Part shown: one piece after another, positions 50,113 to 58,920 of the stretch | Layout: the number at the start of each line of letters is the position of its first letter | How positions within the stretch are numbered: position 1 is the stretch's first letter | NCBI RefSeq assembly: GCF_011947265.1 | Contig: NZ_JAATHD010000008.1 | Location: forward strand, 186,001 to 250,000 | DNA from: Paenibacillus sp. HB172176 | Lineage (GTDB): Bacteria > Bacillota > Bacilli > Paenibacillales > Paenibacillaceae | DNA: 64,000 bases | Direction: 5' to 3' | Made by a program: the position numbers and the translations under genes | The notes under the pieces: model-generated | What the model was told of the DNA's origin: nothing | Seen by the model: the letters and a program-made list of their open reading frames with translations, nothing else | Databases searched by the model: none

Positions 50113-50670
50113 ATGGAACAAAAGCAAGCCTCACCACGCAATCCGATCATTATCCAGATTGTCGGCTATAAGAACTCAGGCAAGACCAAGCTGATCTGCC
50201 GGCTTACCGAAATGCTGAAGAGGCTTCGCTGCCGCGTCGGAACGATCAAGCATGACGCGCATGATTTCCAGATGGATACCCCGGGAACGGACACTTGGCA
50301 GCATCAAGCCGCGGGCGCCGACATAACAGCCATCGCCTCGTCCAAGCGAACCGCAATCCTCAAAAAAAAGCCGGACACGCTCCGGCAGTTAATTAACCAG
50401 ATGTCCGACGATGTTGATGTTATTCTCATCGAGGGCTTCAAGGAAGCCCCTTTCCCCAAAATCATAATGCTTCGAAACGGGGACGACTTCGACCTCATCC
50501 ATAAGCTCGATCAGCCGCTGGCGCTTGTGCTGTGGCCCGAAGCGCAGACGTTCCTGGAAGCCGGAGACAATACCGGAGACTGCGCTCAAGCCGTCGAACA
50601 GAGCAAGCTTCCCCGCTATGCGCTGCATGACCTCGACATGGACGCTCTCCTGCGCCTGCTTAACCTATAG
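50113..50670 (+). CDS. mobB: Molybdopterin-guanine dinucleotide biosynthesis protein B
   Basis: P-loop GTPase assisting the attachment of GMP to molybdopterin (185 aa). Walker A is GYKNSGKT at residues 18-25; conserved TIKHDAHDF, PGTDTWQHQAAGA and LIEGFKEAPFPKI follow. It starts 141 bases from the opened 5' end of the divergent moeA frame. No other molybdenum-cofactor genes are present in the window. Confidence 0.94.
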   Translation: MEQKQASPRNPIIIQIVGYKNSGKTKLICRLTEMLKRLRCRVGTIKHDAHDFQMDTPGTDTWQHQAAGADITAIASSKRTAILKKKPDTLRQLINQMSDDVDVILIEGFKEAPFPKIIMLRNGDDFDLIHKLDQPLALVLWPEAQTFLEAGDNTGDCAQAVEQSKLPRYALHDLDMDALLRLLNL

Positions 50671-50709
50671 CCGCCAAGCTCCATCGGCTTCTACGCCTCC
50701 TCCTTCAAG

Positions 50710-51369
50710 CTATTCCGCTATACCCTGCTTATGCGCGTAGATCGCCGCCTGCGTGCGGTCGTCCACCTGCAGCTTGTTGAATATATTCGTAATATGAAAC
50801 TTGACCGTCTTCACGCCGATAAACAGCTCATCCGCGATTTCCTGATTGGACATGCCCTGGGCGACACGCTTCAGCACATCCATCTCACGCTCCGTCAGAT
50901 CGTCATGCAGCGACGCCTGAGCCGGCTGCTTCGGCTGCCGGAAGCGATTCATCATCTTGGCCGCCACCTGCGATTCCAGCACGGATTGGCCCCGGGCAGC
51001 CGCTCTGATCGCTTCCGCGATTTCGCTTGCCCGCGAGGTTTTCAGCAGATAGCTGAACGCTCCCGCTTCAATGACAGGATACAGCTTGCTGTCGTCAATA
51101 AAGCTTGTCAGCACGATAACCTTGCAATCCCCATGCTGCTCCAGCAGCTTGGCCGTCGTCTCGACGCCGTCCATTCCTTCCATGACGAGATCCATCAACA
51201 CGACATCCGGCTTGTAGCTCAGCGCGAGACGGATACCGTCCACGCCATTGCTCGCCTCCCCGACGACCTCAATCCCATCCTCCGTATCCAGAACCGCGGC
51301 GAGACCTATCCGCACCATCTCGTGATCGTCGATTAATAATACTTTGATCGGCTCTTCCATGCCAGTCAT
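50710..51369 (-). CDS. liaR: LuxR/NarL-type response regulator LiaR
   Basis: Response regulator of 219 aa paired with the LiaS-type kinase upstream. The receiver has DDHEMVRIGL (acidic pair), the acceptor Asp in VVLMDLVMEGMDGVE and a conserved Lys in FSYLLKTSRASE; the C-terminal LuxR HTH is LTEREMDVLKRVAQGMSNQE followed by ELFIGVKTVKFHITNIFNKL. The start at 51369 has GGAAGG five bases upstream; an ATG three codons later is possible. Expected to activate the PspA/LiaH genes of this locus in response to cell-envelope stress. Confidence 0.92.
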   Translation of the reverse strand: MTGMEEPIKVLLIDDHEMVRIGLAAVLDTEDGIEVVGEASNGVDGIRLALSYKPDVVLMDLVMEGMDGVETTAKLLEQHGDCKVIVLTSFIDDSKLYPVIEAGAFSYLLKTSRASEIAEAIRAAARGQSVLESQVAAKMMNRFRQPKQPAQASLHDDLTEREMDVLKRVAQGMSNQEIADELFIGVKTVKFHITNIFNKLQVDDRTQAAIYAHKQGIAE

Positions 51370-51415
51370 CTTCCCCTTCCTAAAGTCCAACCGTCCTCTT
51401 TCGCAATCGCGAAGC

Positions 51416-52408
51416 CTAAGCAATGCCTTCAATCGGCACCCACAAATGAATCGTCGTGCCTTCGCCAGGCTTAGAAATCATATTCAGAGAGCCCCCCAGC
51501 TCATTCACCCGCTCCTCCATTGTCAACAAACCATAAGAGGATTGCTTTTTGGCCTCCAGATCGAATCCAATTCCGTTATCAATCAAGGTCATATGTACCT
51601 TGTGATCGATTCTTTGCAGTCTGATGAACATGCTTTCCGCTTTGGAATGACGCAACGAATTCGACAAAGCCTCCTGCGCGATTCTGAACAGGTGATCCTC
51701 CGCTCGAGGCAACAGTGTAATCGTCTCGTCGATTTCAAGCGATATTGTCATAGGCACCTTTTGCTGCAGCTCTTCGATCAAAATTTTCAGAGCTTGTCCG
51801 AGATTTTTCCCGTCGAGATGAACCGGTCTAAGATGAAGCAGCAACGCCCTCATCTCGGATTGCGCCACAGCGGCCATTTCTTCAATGAGCTGAACCTGGC
51901 GCTTCGCCCTCTCCCAATCCCGTTCGATCGTTCGACTGACCGCGGTCGCCGTCATCGAGATCGCAAATAATTGCTGGCTGACCGCATCGTGAAGCTCTCT
52001 TGACAATCGCTGGCGCTCCTCGATGACCGCCGAGAATCTTACCTTCTCCGTCCACTCCGGATCGGAATCCAGCCCATGCTCCTCATTATCGCCATCCTCT
52101 CCGGAGCCCAGAGTTACGGAGAACGGACGCTTTCGCTGCTGCTCGCTCAGCTTCAGCAGAGCCGCCTTCAGCTTCGTATTCTGCAGATAGCCGATAACGA
52201 CCGTGGTGATAAGCCCCGCTCCGACAACGGCAAGCCCCGCCACAGCCCACTTTCCTTTCAGCAGGAATACCGTTATGACATCCATGCCCTGCAGCATAAT
52301 GATCGCAAGACTGACGATAATAAGAAGCCACAATATGATTTCGGCTTTGTTTCGCTTCCGAGGAGCCTTATTCTTCATATGCTCGTCCTTTTCTTGCTGG
52401 GAAGACAT
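51416..52408 (-). CDS. liaS: Sensor histidine kinase LiaS
   Basis: Intramembrane-sensing kinase of 330 aa. Two close membrane helices (near residues 24-42 and 52-73) with a tiny extracellular loop; HisKA_3 motif ERQRLSRELHDAVSQQL with phospho-acceptor His; N-box EALSNSLRH and G-box GLLTMEERV. RBS GGAG precedes the ATG. The absence of a liaF gene, which in B. subtilis restrains LiaS, is notable. It follows the second pspA gene by about 150 bases containing a strong hairpin. Confidence 0.93.
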   Translation of the reverse strand: MSSQQEKDEHMKNKAPRKRNKAEIILWLLIIVSLAIIMLQGMDVITVFLLKGKWAVAGLAVVGAGLITTVVIGYLQNTKLKAALLKLSEQQRKRPFSVTLGSGEDGDNEEHGLDSDPEWTEKVRFSAVIEERQRLSRELHDAVSQQLFAISMTATAVSRTIERDWERAKRQVQLIEEMAAVAQSEMRALLLHLRPVHLDGKNLGQALKILIEELQQKVPMTISLEIDETITLLPRAEDHLFRIAQEALSNSLRHSKAESMFIRLQRIDHKVHMTLIDNGIGFDLEAKKQSSYGLLTMEERVNELGGSLNMISKPGEGTTIHLWVPIEGIA

Positions 52409-52508
52409 AATTGACAGCTCCTATCTCGCATGTTTCTCCCGAAGTTCGTATCCTGATCCTATTCTAAGGCAAAACCCCGGACTTCGCCAATTCAGGTTGA
52501 AACGCGTC

Positions 52509-52538
52509 GAACAGCAGACCCGTGAGGGTCCGCTGTTC
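52509..52538 (-). terminator. Strong hairpin between liaH-like and liaS genes
   Basis: Arms GAACAGCAGACCC and GGGTCCGCTGTTC pair over 12 of 13 positions with a four-base loop. No T run follows on the minus strand, so it may partly attenuate transcription or stabilise upstream mRNA, giving more PspA than LiaRS. Confidence 0.55.
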
Positions 52539-52557
52539 ATGACTTTCCAATCTCTTC

Positions 52558-53256
52558 TTATTCCTCGGCTGCGTTCACCGGATTCAGCTTGCTCTTCAGA
52601 GCTTCCAACTGCTCATCCACCTTCATCTTCTTCTCGAGATCCGCGGAGCTGAGCGTGCCGACAGGCTTGTTGCCCGAGTAGCTGTAAGGACCGCGAACGA
52701 CATCCGCTTCCGCCTCAAGCTGCATGATCTTCTCTTCCATGCGGTAGAAGCCGCGCGATGCGGTGCCGCTGTCGATCGAATGCGTCGTGCTTAGCTGCGC
52801 CATCTGCTTCTGTGCTTTGGCTACCTGTGCCCGTGAAGCAAGCTCGTTGCGCTTGTTGCGGAGCTGGTAGAATTCTTCCTTCATGCCATGCAATTGCGCC
52901 ATCAGCTCTTCCGCCTGCGCTTTCGCTTGAGCGTGCAGGGATTGGTACTCCTCCACCTTCTGGTCGAAATAAAGCTTCTCTTCGAGCAGCTTGCGCGTCA
53001 GCTCCTCTTGTCCGGCTCTGAGAGCCGCCTCCGCTTTCGAAGCGCGGTCAGCCGCATGTCCCGTCGCGTCATCAAGACGCTGCTTCATTCTCCGCTCGTT
53101 CGCCATTTGCTTCGCGACCGTAACCTCCGCTTGATGAATTTCCGATTCCATGTCGCGCAAATATTGATTAAGCATTACGACCGGGTCTTCCATTTTATCA
53201 AGTACCTCATTGAGCGATGCCTTCGTCATATCCTTCATTCTTTTGAAAATTCCCAT
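52558..53256 (-). CDS. PspA/IM30 family membrane-stress protein (LiaH-like)
   Basis: Coiled-coil ESCRT-III-like protein of 232 aa that coats damaged membrane. It starts [20 protein letters not shown] with [15 protein letters not shown], both PspA hallmarks; residues 30-190 are almost all helical with Glu/Lys/Ala heptads. RBS AAGGGAG precedes the ATG. It is the second of two PspA paralogues in the locus. Confidence 0.94.
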   Translation of the reverse strand: MGIFKRMKDMTKASLNEVLDKMEDPVVMLNQYLRDMESEIHQAEVTVAKQMANERRMKQRLDDATGHAADRASKAEAALRAGQEELTRKLLEEKLYFDQKVEEYQSLHAQAKAQAEELMAQLHGMKEEFYQLRNKRNELASRAQVAKAQKQMAQLSTTHSIDSGTASRGFYRMEEKIMQLEAEADVVRGPYSYSGNKPVGTLSSADLEKKMKVDEQLEALKSKLNPVNAAEE

Positions 53257-53260
53257 AGTG

Positions 53261-53728
53261 TTATTCTCCCTTCTCGTATTTCGCTAGTTTGGATTTTAAT
53301 TCATCTATTTCGCGCCTTAACGTCTTTCTCTCCAGATCATCCATCATCTTGTCGAATTGAGAGCCTGCGGCAGGTTCTTCCTTGCGCTGGCGAGCTCCCC
53401 AGCTATCTTGCGGCGGCGGATTGTAGGAACGATTGAAGCTGTCGTACTGGCTGCCGCGCGGACCATGATTGTTAGTATAACTGTCGAAGCCATTTCCGTA
53501 ATGGCCTCCGAATCTGCCATCCGGACCGTAGTCGTTATAATACGGAGGCTCCTTCGGAATAACCATTGCGGCAATCAAGTAGATAAACAAAGCCGTCCCG
53601 CCTGACATGAAGGTTACGATAACGAGTAGAATACGCAGCAAGGTGGCATCCACTCTGAACATATCGCTCAATCCGCCGCATAATCCGAGTATCATCTTGT
53701 TCCGTCTAGAGCGGTATAGTTTCCTCAA
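53261..53728 (-). CDS. PspC domain protein
   Basis: Small membrane protein of 155 aa. The PspC domain spans residues 1-65: [22 protein letters not shown], then a helix [30 protein letters not shown] Gly/Asn/Tyr/Asp-rich hydrophilic linker and a coiled C-terminus ([18 protein letters not shown]) follow. It starts at TTG, overlapping the upstream pspA stop as TTGA, with GAAGGAGG upstream. In other bacteria PspC holds or recruits PspA; here it lies between two pspA genes. Confidence 0.9.
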   Translation of the reverse strand: MRKLYRSRRNKMILGLCGGLSDMFRVDATLLRILLVIVTFMSGGTALFIYLIAAMVIPKEPPYYNDYGPDGRFGGHYGNGFDSYTNNHGPRGSQYDSFNRSYNPPPQDSWGARQRKEEPAAGSQFDKMMDDLERKTLRREIDELKSKLAKYEKGE

Positions 53729-54411
53729 GATTTCCAGCCCTCCTTCTCAAGCTTTCGTTTCAATTCACCGAGCTCTTGCTCAATAGCTGACTTGATCGTC
53801 TGACCCAAGCTATTGCCGTATTCCGCGCCCATTCTGCGGACATCGCGCATGCTTCGGGCTTCTTGCTCCATGTCGCTTATGCGGTCATCCATCCTTCTGA
53901 ACATAGCGCCCGGAACCTGGCTTCCATCTCCGCCAATGCCGCTGTAGCGTCTGTTCATTCTCTGCTGCAGTCGAATCGATTCCATTCGAGCAGCGTAATA
54001 TTCACGTTTGTCATATACCGTTTGATACTCGCTTCTAAGCTCGCGAAGCTGCTCCTCCAGATCAAGCGTGCTCTGCCTGCTCTGCTCGTATAGCTCCCGA
54101 TACTGCGCGGCGCGCTCCTCGGACATCGTCTTCTCATGAAGCGCGATTCTCGCCAGATTCTCCTCGCCGGCTTTCAGCGCGGTCATGGCTTGCTGCTCCC
54201 TGCGCTCCTTCTGCTCCTCCGCGCCAAGCCATTGCGCCCTCAGATGATTGCTGTGGGAAGAATATTGCTGATACAGCTTCTCCGCCGCAATAATCTCTTC
54301 TCTTGTCGACCAGAGGAACTGGTCGATCATCCGCACCGGATCCTCCGCTTTCTCCAATCTTTCATTTAACGTTGCGACCGTGATGTCGCGGATACGCTGA
54401 ACGATGCTCAT
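53725..54411 (-). CDS. PspA/IM30 family protein (first paralogue)
   Basis: Coiled-coil membrane-stress protein of 228 aa. N-terminus MSIVQRIRDITVATLNERLE with AEDPVRMIDQFLWSTREEI is PspA-like; long helices follow; the tail is IEQELGELKRKLEKEG. RBS AGGAGG precedes the ATG. It is clearly diverged from the downstream paralogue, so division of labour is likely. Confidence 0.92.
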   Translation of the reverse strand: MSIVQRIRDITVATLNERLEKAEDPVRMIDQFLWSTREEIIAAEKLYQQYSSHSNHLRAQWLGAEEQKERREQQAMTALKAGEENLARIALHEKTMSEERAAQYRELYEQSRQSTLDLEEQLRELRSEYQTVYDKREYYAARMESIRLQQRMNRRYSGIGGDGSQVPGAMFRRMDDRISDMEQEARSMRDVRRMGAEYGNSLGQTIKSAIEQELGELKRKLEKEGWKS

Positions 54412-54426
54412 TGCGATTGCCTCCTA

Positions 54427-54723
54427 TCAATACGATCCCCGATTATTTTTCTTCAACATGGATACTCCGCCGATAATCAGCGCGATTGCTACGGCCAGAA
54501 CGATGATTCCGCTTAGGAACTTCAACAAGCTCAGCGCTCCGATTACAATCAGGATACCGCCGATCAGCTTCTTGTTATTGCGCCATCCGACAATCCCGAA
54601 CCCGATTAGAATAAATGGCAGCAATGCTCCAAATATCGATCCTACATGGATATTGAATATTCTCAGAACGACCAGCGCGCCGATCAATACAAGCCCAGCG
54701 CCAAGTACTGTTTTTCCATTCAT
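54427..54723 (-). CDS. LiaI/DUF5668-like small membrane protein
   Basis: First gene of the lia/psp locus (98 aa). Four short hydrophobic segments (KTVLGAGLVLIGALVVLRIF and FLSGIIVLAVAIALIIGGVS among them) with small loops, like LiaI/LiaF-type N-terminal membrane domains. It probably anchors the PspA proteins, as LiaI does for LiaH in B. subtilis. GAGG precedes the ATG at 54723 by nine bases; the longer frame to 54759 is less likely. Confidence 0.8.
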   Translation of the reverse strand: MNGKTVLGAGLVLIGALVVLRIFNIHVGSIFGALLPFILIGFGIVGWRNNKKLIGGILIVIGALSLLKFLSGIIVLAVAIALIIGGVSMLKKNNRGSY

Positions 54724-54983
54724 GTCCAAAATCCTCTCCTTCCCTCGATTAGAATTCACTCATTTTCGCTGTTGCCCTGGTTGATGTTGCTCTTGCTTAT
54801 GTACTTAGTATATATCGTTCAACCCCTTGGCAAAACAGACTTTCGGCGGTTTTCGAACTGGACTTAGGTCGAGTCGCCTCCCCTCCTCCAGGGCCGGCAT
54901 TGGGTATTCAGCCATTTTTTTCAGGTTAAAAACGCATTCATGGCTATGTTACGGTATACGTATCAACCAGGAGGTGCTGAATA

Positions 54984-55547
54984 ATGAAACAAAACATATT
55001 CAAGAAAACACTGATTGCCGGCGTGCTAGCAACAGCATTATTATCGACTGGGGCGATCCCGCTTCCTACTGACGGACAAGCCTATGCGGCTTCCTCGACG
55101 TCAAGAGCGACAAAAATAGAGAATGTCATTAAAGTAGGCGCGAAGTATCTCGGAACGCCTTACGAATTCGGCTCCAATCGCAACACAACGACCACCTTCG
55201 ACTGCTCGGATCTGATGAAATATATTTTCAAGAAAGGCGCCGGCAAGACGATCCCGGGATCGTCCCGAACGCAAGCAGCCTATGTGAAGAAGTATTCCAC
55301 CGTGAAGACCAGCTGGTCCAGCTTGAAACGCGGCGATCTCGTATTCTTTATGTCCTATCACGGCTCGAAGAAATCCGATTACGCCAAGTATACGAAATCG
55401 AAGCAAAAAGTGACCCATGTCGCACTGTATCTTGGCAACGGCCGAATTCTGCAAACCTATTCCAATAAGAGCGGCGGCGTGCGCGCCGACTACGTGAAGG
55501 GCACGCAGTGGGAATACCGCATGCTCTTCGGCGGAAGCGTATTATAG
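54984..55547 (+). CDS. NlpC/P60-family cell-wall endopeptidase
   Basis: Secreted cysteine hydrolase of 187 aa, probably cutting peptidoglycan stem peptides. Signal peptide with cleavage near residue 35 (GQAYA-A); catalytic Cys74 in TTFDCSDLMKY and His145 in VTHVALYLGNG; no SH3 or LysM targeting domain. RBS AGGAGGTG precedes the ATG. It is divergent from the envelope-stress locus, suggesting a shared link to wall homeostasis. Confidence 0.93.
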   Translation: MKQNIFKKTLIAGVLATALLSTGAIPLPTDGQAYAASSTSRATKIENVIKVGAKYLGTPYEFGSNRNTTTTFDCSDLMKYIFKKGAGKTIPGSSRTQAAYVKKYSTVKTSWSSLKRGDLVFFMSYHGSKKSDYAKYTKSKQKVTHVALYLGNGRILQTYSNKSGGVRADYVKGTQWEYRMLFGGSVL

Positions 55548-55582
55548 GCTCCGTCGATAAGCTGCAGCAACGAGAACGGCGA

Positions 55583-55618
55583 AAGCGGCAGGCCTTTACC
55601 GGCCCGCCGCTTATTATT
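55583..55618. terminator. Intrinsic terminator between the convergent NlpC/P60 and binding-protein genes
   Basis: AAGCGGC and GCCGCTT with inner GGCC pairing, followed on the plus strand by TTATTATTT. It overlaps the last codons of the minus-strand gene. Confidence 0.7.
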
Positions 55619-57188
55619 TCGCCCGATTCTTCATACGCAGGAACCCGTTGAATTGCCGCTGCTTCTCTGCCACGATACGCTCAATTCCCGCCTCCTTCAG
55701 CTTCTGAATATACTCCGGCAGCACATGCTCAATATCGACGGAGCCCGTATCGAGCGCGGTCAGATATTGACGGTCGACATTCACGACCGCGGCGACCTCG
55801 GACTTTACGGAGTTGCTGTCGAAGATAAAGCCGAGGCCGGGGGACACATGGGCATTTTCATTGAATTGCCTGAATTTCTCCCATTTGTCGCGTTCCTCGC
55901 TTTCCCACAAATAATTAAGAAACTGATTGCCAAACATCCAGTTCGCGCCTGGAAAATAATCCGCGGTGCGCTCCGTTTGACGGATAACCTCTTTGTCTAC
56001 CTTCTCATAGTGCAAACCTTCAATGCCGTAATTCAGCAAATTGTTCAGCGTCTTGTCGGTATGCAGCAGATTTATGAATTGCATCGCCAGCTCGGGATGA
56101 CGGGAGGTCGAGGATATGCCAAGCATCGCTCCAGCCGTTTCGGAGGTTGCGATCGTTTTCACATTAAGCTCCTTCTGATCAAGCTTGCCGATCAAGCCGG
56201 TCTGAACTGCGATTTCTTCTGCCTTCCCCGGCTTTAAGGAAGCGGTGATGGCGAACACCTCCCCCGCTTTGAGAGCATCTATATTCATCATTTGATTGGT
56301 GACCGCATCCCCATTGATATAACCCTTCTGGAAAAATTCCCGGGTAATCCTCAGCGTTTCCACATAGCGTTCATTCTCGTAAGTGGCGAGCACCTTGGTA
56401 TCGTCCCCGTCTTTAAGAATAATGCCTGGAATAGACGTATCGCCCAAAGCGTCATAATTGCCGATATAATGGGCGTTGAAGGTTTCGCCTTGCTTCATAT
56501 AGATGGGAAGCATGTCTGGCCGTTCTTGCTTCACCTTGGCAAATACAAGATCAAGATCTTCAATCGAATGAACCTGCGTCATATCGATGCCAAGCTCGGC
56601 AGCAACATCCGAACGGTATATAATGCCGCCCTGCGAAGCCAGCTCCTTGTTGGTGGGAACGCCATAATTGCCGCCATCGATCTGCGATCCCTCCAGGAAT
56701 ATCGGATTCAAGCTGTCCAATATGCCCTGACCATACTGCTTCAGCAGCCCGCTAAGCTCGACGAAGGCTCCTTTGGCTACATTAACGCCATGCTTGTTCC
56801 ATTGCGCGGTGAACAAGATATCGATCTTCTCTCTGGAGGCAATCAGCAGATTTACGCGATCATCCCATTGCCCCCAATCGATTGGCATCAAATCAAGCCT
56901 TGCTTCAAGCTTTCCGGTCAAATAATTATTGATGGCGGCCTCCACAAGGGCTTCATCCTTCTGCTTCAATCCAGTATAAACAAGCTTCAGAGTGTAGACT
57001 TGATTAGCCGTGTCAAGGCCGGGATCCATGCTCTCCCGTTCTTCGGGCATTGTAGAAGCGCTTTCATTCGATCTCAGCCACGAGCAGCCGGCGGCAAGAA
57101 GACCGAGCGAAATCAAGATGATCAAGCTTAGGATTGTGATGAAGAGGGGACCTCCCCCGCGCTTCGAGGATCTGCATCGTCGCTTCAT
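55614..57188 (-). CDS. Extracellular sugar-binding lipoprotein, second copy
   Basis: Family 1 solute-binding lipoprotein of 524 aa. Lipobox in LLAAGC with the lipidated Cys35 after an unusually long basic lead (MKRRCRSSKRGGG). Its body is clearly paralogous to the upstream binding protein: DLMPIDWGQWDDRVNLL, GIDMTQVHSIEDLDLVFAKV and TSETAGAMLGISSTSRHPEL have near-identical counterparts there. AAGGAGG lies five bases before the ATG at 57188. A terminator stands between the two genes. Confidence 0.92.
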   Translation of the reverse strand: MKRRCRSSKRGGGPLFITILSLIILISLGLLAAGCSWLRSNESASTMPEERESMDPGLDTANQVYTLKLVYTGLKQKDEALVEAAINNYLTGKLEARLDLMPIDWGQWDDRVNLLIASREKIDILFTAQWNKHGVNVAKGAFVELSGLLKQYGQGILDSLNPIFLEGSQIDGGNYGVPTNKELASQGGIIYRSDVAAELGIDMTQVHSIEDLDLVFAKVKQERPDMLPIYMKQGETFNAHYIGNYDALGDTSIPGIILKDGDDTKVLATYENERYVETLRITREFFQKGYINGDAVTNQMMNIDALKAGEVFAITASLKPGKAEEIAVQTGLIGKLDQKELNVKTIATSETAGAMLGISSTSRHPELAMQFINLLHTDKTLNNLLNYGIEGLHYEKVDKEVIRQTERTADYFPGANWMFGNQFLNYLWESEERDKWEKFRQFNENAHVSPGLGFIFDSNSVKSEVAAVVNVDRQYLTALDTGSVDIEHVLPEYIQKLKEAGIERIVAEKQRQFNGFLRMKNRAK

Positions 57189-57285
57189 ATACGCCTCCTT
57201 CAGCCTGCGACGCTCCTTGAAGCTTGCCAGGCGACAATTTCCCATTTCTTCCATTGTAGTTTATAGCTCCTGACTTGCAAAGCAC

Positions 57286-57325
57286 AAAAAAGGTTATCCT
57301 GCCGGAGTTTCGGCAAGATAACCTT
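57286..57325 (-). terminator. Strong intrinsic terminator between the tandem binding-protein genes
   Basis: Minus strand: AAGGTTATCTTGCCG pairs with CGGCAGGATAACCTT (one G-U) around six bases, followed by six T. Confidence 0.9.
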
Positions 57326-57340
57326 CTGCGCATGCGGACA

Positions 57341-58840
57341 TTATTTATTTTTCAGAAATTCATCAAATTGCTTTTGCTTTTCTGCAATAACCTTGTCGAT
57401 TCCCGCATCCTTTAATGCTTGCCGATATTCCTGCAGCCCCTTCTCCGTTTCGACGGAGCCGGTTTCCACGGCCTTCTGAAATTGTCTGATCACGTTCGCG
57501 AGTGCGCCTACCTCCGACTTAACCGGTTCGCTGTTGAACACAAAGCCTAGCGCTGGCGAAGAGATCGCATTTTCATTGAAGGCCCGGAATTGATCCCATT
57601 TGTCAGGAGCCTCGGAATCCCACACATAATTCAGGAACTGATTGCCGAACATCCATGCCGATCCAGGCGCGTAATCCGCCGTTTTGTCCGTAGGCGAGAT
57701 TATTTCGCCGTTGCGCGTATAATGGACATTTTCGATGCCGAAATTAAGAAGATTATTGATTTCCTTATCCGTGTGCAGCAGATTAATGAACATCATTGAG
57801 CGGTCCGGATCCTTGGAGGTGGAGGAGATGCCCAGCATCGAGCCTGCCGTTTCCGAGGTTGCTACCGTTTTCTCTGTCATTATAGTTTGCGCTGTCTTGC
57901 CCGGAATGCCCGCCGCGCTGGCAATTTCCGCATCCTTGCCCGGCTTCATCGGCTCAACCGTCGAGAAGACCTTTCCTGCCGTCCAGGCATCCGCTGACGC
58001 CACCTGAGTCGTTGCGGCATCCGCATTAATATAGCCCTTCTTGTAGAAATCACGAGCGAGCTTAAGAAATTCCATGTAACGCTCCGTATCCTCTACCGGC
58101 TGCACCTTTGTACTGTCTCCATCCTTCAGCAGAGCTCCGGGAATCGTCGCATCCCCGAGAAAGTCGTAATTGCCGAAATAATGCGCATTGAATACCGCAC
58201 CGGTCGTATAGAGCGGCGTGAGATCCGGTCTCTCCTTCTTGACGATCGCATAGACCGCATCCAGATCCTTCGGCTCCTTCACCTTGCTCATATCGATGCC
58301 GAGCTCATCCGCCACATCCTTGCGATAGACGATGCCTCCTGCCGAAGCAAGCTCCTTGTTGGTCGGCACGCCATAGTTTTTCCCATTGATTTTTGCGCCT
58401 TCGAGAAAGGCCGGATCAAGCGTCCCCGTAATGCCTTGCCCGTATTTTGCAATGAGATCGTCAAGCTCAATGAATGCGCCCTTTGTCACATTATTCGCAT
58501 GGCCATTCCATTGCGCCGTGAAATAGATATCCACCACGTCGCGACCGGCAATCATCAAATTGATTTTGTCATCCCAAGCGCCCCAATCAATCGGCATCAA
58601 ATCAATCGTTGCGTTGATCTTTTCCATTAGCAGCTTATTGAGCGCCTCCTCAACCACCGCTTCATCCTTCTGCGGCGTCCCAGGGTAGACAAGCGTAATC
58701 ACATGCGGCTTTAGCTTGGAGACATCAATCGCGCTTCCCTTCAAATCATCCTTCCCGTTTCCGTTCGAGCATGCCGATGCAACAAGCGCTGCGATCATCG
58801 TGAACAGGAATAACGTTAACCATTTTGATCTTCTCTTCAT
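57341..58840 (-). CDS. Extracellular sugar-binding lipoprotein of an LplA/YtcQ-type ABC importer
   Basis: Solute-binding lipoprotein of 499 aa (Cys24 in VASAC). It is a large-type binding protein like LplA, often for oligosaccharides, with DLMPIDWGAWDDKINLM, NYGVPTNKELASAGGIVYRKD and AWMFGNQFLNYVWDSE blocks. It follows the two permease genes, 80 bases after the second, and is closed by a strong terminator. Confidence 0.93.
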   Translation of the reverse strand: MKRRSKWLTLFLFTMIAALVASACSNGNGKDDLKGSAIDVSKLKPHVITLVYPGTPQKDEAVVEEALNKLLMEKINATIDLMPIDWGAWDDKINLMIAGRDVVDIYFTAQWNGHANNVTKGAFIELDDLIAKYGQGITGTLDPAFLEGAKINGKNYGVPTNKELASAGGIVYRKDVADELGIDMSKVKEPKDLDAVYAIVKKERPDLTPLYTTGAVFNAHYFGNYDFLGDATIPGALLKDGDSTKVQPVEDTERYMEFLKLARDFYKKGYINADAATTQVASADAWTAGKVFSTVEPMKPGKDAEIASAAGIPGKTAQTIMTEKTVATSETAGSMLGISSTSKDPDRSMMFINLLHTDKEINNLLNFGIENVHYTRNGEIISPTDKTADYAPGSAWMFGNQFLNYVWDSEAPDKWDQFRAFNENAISSPALGFVFNSEPVKSEVGALANVIRQFQKAVETGSVETEKGLQEYRQALKDAGIDKVIAEKQKQFDEFLKNK

Positions 58841-58920
58841 CCTGAATAGACCTCCCTAATCGAATGGAATGAATGCTATGCTTGACTAGCCATGCTAGCG
58901 AAAGCCGGAAGTAAACTCCC

